Positions 63,536 to 64,000 of a stretch of DNA of 64,000 nt are shown here, one piece after another (positions within the stretch are counted from its first letter, which is position 1; every line of letters starts with the position of its first letter). Both the position numbers and the translations under genes were made by a program. The DNA lies in the NCBI RefSeq assembly GCF_021497505.1, contig NZ_CP069349.1:1455001-1519000 (forward strand). Direction: 5' to 3'. The notes beneath the pieces were generated by a model. That model worked only from the letters and a program-made list of their open reading frames with translations, was not told where the DNA came from and ran no database searches. Source of the stretch: Turicibacter sp. TJ11 (GTDB lineage: Bacteria > Bacillota_I > Bacilli_A > MOL361 > Turicibacteraceae).

Positions 63536-63556
63536 GCGTATTTTCACTAAAAATAT

Positions 63557-63572
63557 TGACTATAAGGTCAAT
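63557..63572. promoter_or_regulatory. Dyad operator overlapping the MATE promoter
   Basis: TTGACTATAAGGTCAA has TTGAC/GTCAA arms. The left arm doubles as a -35, with TTATAT-like -10 sequence about 17 bp downstream (near 63580). A TetR- or MarR-type repressor site is likely. Confidence 0.45.
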
Positions 63573-63618
63573 AGATAGTTTATTATATTCGTATACCAAA
63601 AAGAAAGGTGAGAAAGAA

Positions 63619-64000
63619 ATGACAAAAAAATTTCTAAGTTATGCCCTTCCATCCGCGTTAGCGATGTTTATTTCATCTTTATATACAGTGATTGATGGAA
63701 TTTTCGTTGGACAAGGAGTTGGTGACTTAGCGTTAGCAGCTGTAAATGTTGTTATTCCGCTGACGATTATGCTCTTTGGAATGGCAACGATGTTTGCTGT
63801 AGGAGGTGGAGCCTTAATTTCAAAAAACTTCGGAAGCAAAGATATTGAAAATGCAAATTTGATGTTTCATCAAGTGTTTAAATTTTTACTTATCATTAGT
63901 GTTCTCATTAGTATTACCTTTGTGATCTTTGCCGGACCGATTGTTAAAGGACTTGGTGCAACACCTGATTTATATGAACCAGCTAAAACATATCTAAGAT
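63619..64000 (+). CDS. MATE-family efflux transporter, cut by window edge
   Basis: Only the first 127 codons are inside the window; the frame is open to the last base. The protein begins MTKKFLSYALPSALAMFISS and continues with LYTVIDGIFVGQGVGDLALA, a MATE signature of the MepA-like branch, then a second and third helix. ATG follows AAAGGTGAGAAAG. A dyad overlapping the promoter suggests control by a local repressor, perhaps drug-responsive. It is a different branch from the MATE gene at 17.1 kb. Confidence 0.88.
   Translation, partial: MTKKFLSYALPSALAMFISSLYTVIDGIFVGQGVGDLALAAVNVVIPLTIMLFGMATMFAVGGGALISKNFGSKDIENANLMFHQVFKFLLIISVLISITFVIFAGPIVKGLGATPDLYEPAKTYLR

Noticed and set aside
1-64000. 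tRNA, rRNA or tmRNA genes
   Set aside because: No cloverleaf, CCA-ended or rRNA-like sequence was seen on either strand.

Overview
The window is from a low-GC Gram-positive chromosome of the Bacillus/Erysipelotrichia type. Supporting signs are strong AGGAGG ribosome sites with some TTG starts, many U-tract terminators, a T-box, a CIRCE operator, Spx, ClpB, a RelQ-type alarmone synthetase and spore-type genes (YutH, YunB). Gene content (a 7-alpha-hydroxysteroid-dehydrogenase-like SDR, starch enzymes, an endospore former's gene set) fits the gut genus Turicibacter best. That assignment is an inference from memory, not a database result.

Layout. 1-5.6 kb: an SDR resembling clostridial bile-acid 7-alpha-HSDHs, followed by two intact insertion sequences with exact 8-bp target duplications (IS1595-type 891-2516 with a membrane-protein passenger; ISL3-type 4079-5564). 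Both landed between a stop codon and the next terminator. 5.7-14.8 kb: a housekeeping block close in content to one part of the Bacillus subtilis map (pgi, yugI, yuiD, yumC, yutG, yutH, yutI, dapF, yutF, yutD, yunB), containing a 131-bp MITE. 15.2-22.5 kb: alpha-glucan and sugar genes (GH13 cyclomaltodextrinase, MATE, LacI regulator, MsmX-type ATPase, PucR/CdaR-type regulator), with a long array of structured repeats. 22.6-28.8 kb: rhodanese, RluA-type pseudouridine synthase, nadK, relQ and a divergent CYTH gene (compare yjbK-yjbO), then coiA, a nucleotidyltransferase-like gene and spx. 29-35.7 kb: oppABCDF. 36-45 kb: a heterodimeric ABC exporter and a very large secreted pullulanase with four CBM41-like modules. 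45-54 kb: clpB under CIRCE, a Cof-type phosphatase, leuS behind a T-box, and the mnmL-mnmM (ytqA-ytqB) pair. 54-64 kb: a second intracellular-type GH13 enzyme, a YrvL-like membrane protein, universal stress protein, tpiA, tagO-like gene, a hybrid phosphorelay kinase, an unrecognised coiled-coil/membrane protein, and a MATE gene cut by the window edge.

Carbohydrate logic: the cell-surface pullulanase opens alpha-glucans, the sugar importer ATPase energises uptake of the oligosaccharides, and the two cytoplasmic-type GH13 proteins process them. A cre site and a shared GTAACCGGTTTC-like palindrome suggest CcpA and LacI-type control. Opp supplies peptides. pgi and tpiA serve glycolysis.

The most unusual content is a family of nested-hairpin modules found in five intergenic places (14.88-15.0, 19.6-20.2, 49.0-49.3, 62.2-62.43, 63.39-63.51 kb). 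Each module has a closing stem of CCCTAC or CCCTGG type, a conserved unpaired purine tract (mostly GGAGGA) and an inner hairpin whose sequence changes completely while its pairing is kept. In three places the modules, or none, sit inside a frame closed by GTCCAG/CTGGAC. One frame copy has inserted into the loop of a terminator with a 7-bp direct repeat, so the frame looks mobile. Two copies lie in opposite orientation around the unrecognised 260-residue gene at 62.6 kb. I do not recognise this family as any described RNA or MITE.
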